A stretch of DNA of 64,000 nucleotides from Phyto melanocephala (taxonomy: Eukaryota; Arthropoda; Insecta; Diptera; Rhinophoridae), in assembly GCA_941918925.1 (NCBI GenBank), contig OW799233.1, forward strand, positions 143,222,223 to 143,286,222, in the 5' to 3' direction. This document shows, piece after piece, positions 60,884 through 64,000 of this stretch. A program made the position numbers and the translations under genes. Each line of letters starts with the position of its first letter. Positions within the stretch are counted from its first letter, which is position 1. Under the pieces are notes generated by a model that was given only the letters and a program-made list of their open reading frames with translations, was not told the origin of the DNA and made no database searches.

Positions 60884-61116
60884 GTAAGTTTTGTTAAAGA
60901 CAATCTAAAAGAAATATATGTATATACTTATAAATTGTACTTATTTATTATTTTTAAGAAACGTTACACCGATGCCATTACAATCTATATGCTGGGAATA
61001 GTAATGTTACTTTGGTAGATGTATGTAATATGTATGTGCATAGTAGCTTGGTAGCATCGTTTGAATTTTTTTATATTTGTGGTAGAATAGGATTGTTTTT
61101 AGTTGTACCTATGTAC

Positions 61117-62183
61117 TAGGGTGATCGATTCGGTTGTACAATCGGTGGAAAGCCCGTTTTTTTTACTCTTATAGCTGGCGTTTTTTTCCAAATGTTAATT
61201 TTTCGAATGTCGAATAAACCGGTTTTTTACTCACACAAACCGGTTTTTTCATTTTTAGTTTTGTGTTTATTTATCTTTGTAACCAAACGTACCATACTAT
61301 ATTTATTACTCAAAAAATTTCGAAAAATCAGAAAATTTATTAAATAATCTTCCATTATATTGTAAGAAATTTATTTGTTGTTTCAAAAACAAATGTAAAA
61401 TAAAGAAAATAATTAGGATTAAATATTATTTGTTTTAAAAGGAGAACAGGTATTTTATACGTTGTTGCGCTTATAATTTGCTGTGATAATCAGCTGTTCA
61501 GTTAAGTTTTTTGATCAAGTTATTGCAATTTGTAATACTTTTTGATTTAATTTTCAAATTTCATAATATTTTGCTTCTACGAAATCTAGCGACTTGTACT
61601 AAAGCCTACCCATAGCTTAACTTATTTCTCTGATAACACATGACTTGTATACTAAAATAGTTCGGCATACGGAGGGTCATTATTACATCTTGCCTATAAA
61701 GTTGACTACCGTGAGCAGTGAAGTGACTTTTTATATTTTTCATTATTTAAACCTCCTTTCAACCAGAGCAAACACCGGTTATTTTTAACAAATTAATTTA
61801 GTTCTAAAAAAAATGTAGTGGCAAGAATGTAAGTTTATACTAACCTTAAAAGTTCAAGGTAATTGAAGCATAAACTTAACTTTTCGGTCACTTTAAGGTA
61901 AAAAGTATCTGTTCTTTAACATCTTTATTTTATATAACGGCATTTTATAATTATTCCATTGAATGTGTGTTAACTTAAAATGCAATTAAAACATAGAACA
62001 AACTAGTTTATACTTATATATGTATCCCTGTCAAGGGTATAAGAAAAAATTATATTTTATGTATTCGACCGGTTAACCGGTTTTTTCTAAATTTTCAAAA
62101 GAGCAACCGGATTTTTTTAAATTCTAAATTTTAAACTATTTGAAAACCAGTTTCTTAAAAATGTCGAATAATAGATCACCCTA
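61117..62183. mobile_element. hAT-type non-autonomous element, copy 2
   Basis: Ends TAGGGTGATCGA and GATCACCCTA; exact 8-bp duplications CTATGTAC (61109-61116, 62184-62191). It shares with copy 1 the CCGGTT boxes, the palindrome ACCGGTTAACCGGT (62068) and interior text ('taaacttaacttttcggtca' against 'taagcttagctgaccgacca'). No transposase frame. Confidence 0.85.
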
Positions 62184-62440
62184 CTATGTACATATAGTTA
62201 AAATAGTTTTCCATGTTTTTAAATACGTATTGAACATATAAATTGTTTCTTCAAAATCTTTATTTCTTTTAATACATACAAAAATAAGTATTTATTATTA
62301 GATTTAAATAAACTGTATTTTATTCACATAATAAAGAAAACTAATGCGATAAAAAATGATGCTAAATTAAATCTAGATTCATCTTTCTATCTGTCTATGT
62401 TTTAAATATTGAATGTTATTAAAATATTTAAAAAAAAATA

Positions 62441-62543
62441 AATCATCTAAACCATAGTATGGAAAAATTGATGCATAACAGTCTTATACCCAATGGTGAC
62501 TTTTTGCATAAATTTTTCCATACTATTTATGATTTAGATGATT
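62441..62543. repeat. 103-bp hairpin / foldback
   Basis: AATCATCTAAACCATAGTATGG and its mirror CCATACTATTTATGATTTAGATGATT (abbreviated to the paired ends) form about 29-33-base arms with a four-base bulge; the loop is about 40 bases. It lies just beyond the 3' end of the mariner relic that follows. Confidence 0.6.
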
Positions 62544-62608
62544 AATTTGTTTAAAATAAAAATAGCAAATTTGAAAGCTTTTTCATTTAAATACAAATTT
62601 CTTTAGAT

Positions 62609-63150
62609 TTAAAATATACAAAATGAAAACCTTTCTACTCTAATGAAAGATATGAAAAACCCGTTTTTACTTTTCCAATGATGGCCTTGCTTTAGAACAT
62701 TATACATAAGATTTTTCAAAATTTGTGTGGCCTTGTGCTTAAGAATTATCGCGGGCTTTTTCTTATGTATCCGCTCCTTTAAAAAACCCCAAAGAAAAAA
62801 GTGGGCTATTGACAAATTTAGCAAATACGCTGGCCAATTAATTATCTAATTTCTGGAAATTTCAAAGTTCAAATAAAAAAAATTTTAAAGTTCAAATGTG
62901 CCACATCTCGATCTGCTTTTAAGAGCAGGACGTAACAACTGTCATAATAATCCTATACAGCTTTCCATTTAAGGCTACAACACTTCCATCTTTATGTTCG
63001 TAGAAATAATGCCCAATTCAGATGTAATGCCACTCATACTCTATATCTAATAGGGCTTAATTGGCGTTCATGTATTGCTCTTAAATTTTCAGAAACCCAG
63101 AATCTACCACCTTGTACTGATAAAATTTAGCATGAACAAATTTTTGTTTA
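62609..63150 (-). pseudogene. Mariner-like transposase relic (DDE region to C-terminus)
   Basis: Minus strand: GRFWVSENLRAIHERQL near 63110 (family: FW..ENPR.IHE.PLHP...VW), then a frame with HKDGSVVALNGKLYRIIMTV near 62990 (family: G..VTVNGERYR.M), then NWPAYLLNLSIAHFFLWGF near 62830 (family: NWPPRS.DL...DFFLWG). LKERIHKKKPAIIL and a C-terminal KNGFFISFI follow. Order and spacing are those of insect mariner transposases, with the third catalytic residue near DL..AHF. Several frameshifts; the catalytic middle is lost. Confidence 0.75.
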
Positions 63151-63482
63151 CGGCGTTTTTTTTAGAAATACTTGGAATAAAAAGTATATTTATTGTGACA
63201 TCTCTACCAGGGGAATACAAACGAAAACCACTTTCATAAACGATTTCCTTTTAGACCCCCTTCGGTAAGCTATGATGATAACTACTGTAAATATAGTAGA
63301 TTTTGTTGAGATTATTATAATTGGATATCCTTTTCAGTTTCTAATATTAAATCAGGCATCTACACACACAAAAACACATGGTGTGAGGGGGAATTTGGGT
63401 TATATAATTCCACTTATCTTATTAACAAAAAAACCAAAAACGAAATAAAACAAAATTTTTCAACACTAATATTCTGTTATCA

Positions 63483-63883
63483 TCTCATTCAACTTATAGC
63501 CTAAATTTAAATTTAATTAAAAATTATGTAAAAAGAAAGTTAGAATGTAATTTGTAATTGCTTTAGCGAAAGGCAAGTATTAAACTTGTGATAATAACGT
63601 GCAAAAAACAAACAGAAAAAACAGATTTTGGTAAATTTTGAACTAATTCAATGATATATGAAAAAATTTAGTCCTCAGTACAATATTGAGTTTAATAGTT
63701 TATATTTACACACAACGCTTGTATTTAGTTCTGATCAAAAGCGTGCTGATGATGAAACCGTAGCTGGTTTCGAAAACACATTTCATTCAGCTAGTATCGG
63801 ATAACTAACTTTTCCTATATAGGCTCTCATTATTGCACTTAACTTATAGCTCAAATTTAAATTTAATTAGAAAAAAATATGTA
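63483..63883 (+). repeat. Pair of direct repeats around the hammerhead-like motif
   Basis: 'aacttatagcctaaatttaa' (from 63491) returns as 'aacttatagctcaaatttaa' (from 63841), in both cases followed by 'atttaatta' and an A-rich stretch to 'tatgta', about 350 bases apart. The hammerhead-like motif lies between them. This may be a remnant of a tandemly arranged terminal repeat. Confidence 0.5.
63740..63800 (+). repeat. Dispersed motif copy 3, resembling part of a hammerhead ribozyme core
   Basis: CTGATGA (63746-63752) is followed by a 6-bp stem GAAACC-GTAGCT-GGTTTC (63754-63771) and directly by GAAA (63772-63775). This is the CUGANGA - stem II - GAAA layout of hammerhead ribozymes, which are known in Penelope-like and other retroelements. 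I do not see the strand with the NUH cleavage site or a convincing stem III or I, so activity is not implied. ATTTCATTCAGCT and ATCGG follow, shared with the copies at 25437 and 40231. Confidence 0.45.
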
Positions 63884-64000
63884 GTATCATAATTGGCAAA
63901 TAATTAATTTTAATGGTATAGAAGTAGCTTCGAGTCGTTAGCTGAAAAAAATTTCTAAATTTATTTTAAAATTTAACTGCCAAATTAAATAGATAAAATT

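Noticed and set aside
1..64000. CRISPR arrays, bacterial operons, prophage or restriction-type defence systems
   Set aside because: No regular spacer-repeat arrays, ribosome-binding sites or dense coding. The sequence has eukaryotic repeats throughout.

Overview
The window looks like non-coding DNA from a brachyceran, probably calyptrate, fly. The reasons are strong AT richness, many DINE-1/mini-me type elements (conserved 'gaccccataaagtatat' core next to a GTCY-rich stretch), fly-type mariner, hAT, Helitron, piggyBac and non-LTR relics, and no bacterial gene organisation. The organism call is inference; nothing here fixes the species. I see no intact protein-coding gene, rRNA or complete tRNA. 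The window behaves like intergenic or very long intronic DNA. Two short segments (35675-35756 and 60819-60883, + strand) have good splice acceptor and donor signals and could be non-coding or 5'UTR exons of a large transcription unit.

Bases 1-14.3 kb are a nest of mobile elements. Three copies of one Helentron-like family ('family A': 1153-3661, 6382-8508, 12186-13960) carry a 288-bp internal tandem repeat. The first copy is itself interrupted by a hAT-like MITE (1224-1675) and by a related shorter 'family B' element (2521-3366). Mariner-type transposase relics flank copies 2 and 3 and may have been split by them. A 926-bp segment (8526-10377) is present twice in tandem with no difference seen, and its breakpoint lies at the end of a small foldback element (10375-10457).

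Bases 14.3-33 kb are mostly featureless AT-rich DNA. They hold a minus-strand Helitron (17375-17871), decayed Helentron-like copies ('family C'), three TA-flanked MITEs with related termini starting CCC(A/T)GC (20304-20699, 21506-22398, 23185-24422), a piggyBac-like C-terminal relic, a well-paired 73-nt hairpin (28366-28438), and family B copy 2 (28555-29280), whose internal tRNA-like module is inverted relative to the other copies.

Bases 33-55 kb hold RNase H/C-terminal tails of non-LTR retrotransposons (33480, 42790, 52700 and 54610; another lies at 4925), a tRNA-like SINE head (34889-34969), a coding-like patch I cannot name (37856-38450), a foldback (40724-41033), a second piggyBac-like relic cut by family B copy 3 (50292-50979), and a mariner fragment.

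Bases 55-64 kb hold twin hAT non-autonomous elements with exact 8-bp target duplications (56388-57384 and 61117-62183), a textbook-ended Helitron (57561-58024), a mariner relic (62609-63150), and the best of three copies of a motif resembling part of a hammerhead ribozyme core (63740-63800).

Nothing here forms a pathway. The main biological content is the insertion history and the unusual structures of the non-autonomous elements. All family assignments were made by eye from motifs and translated fragments.
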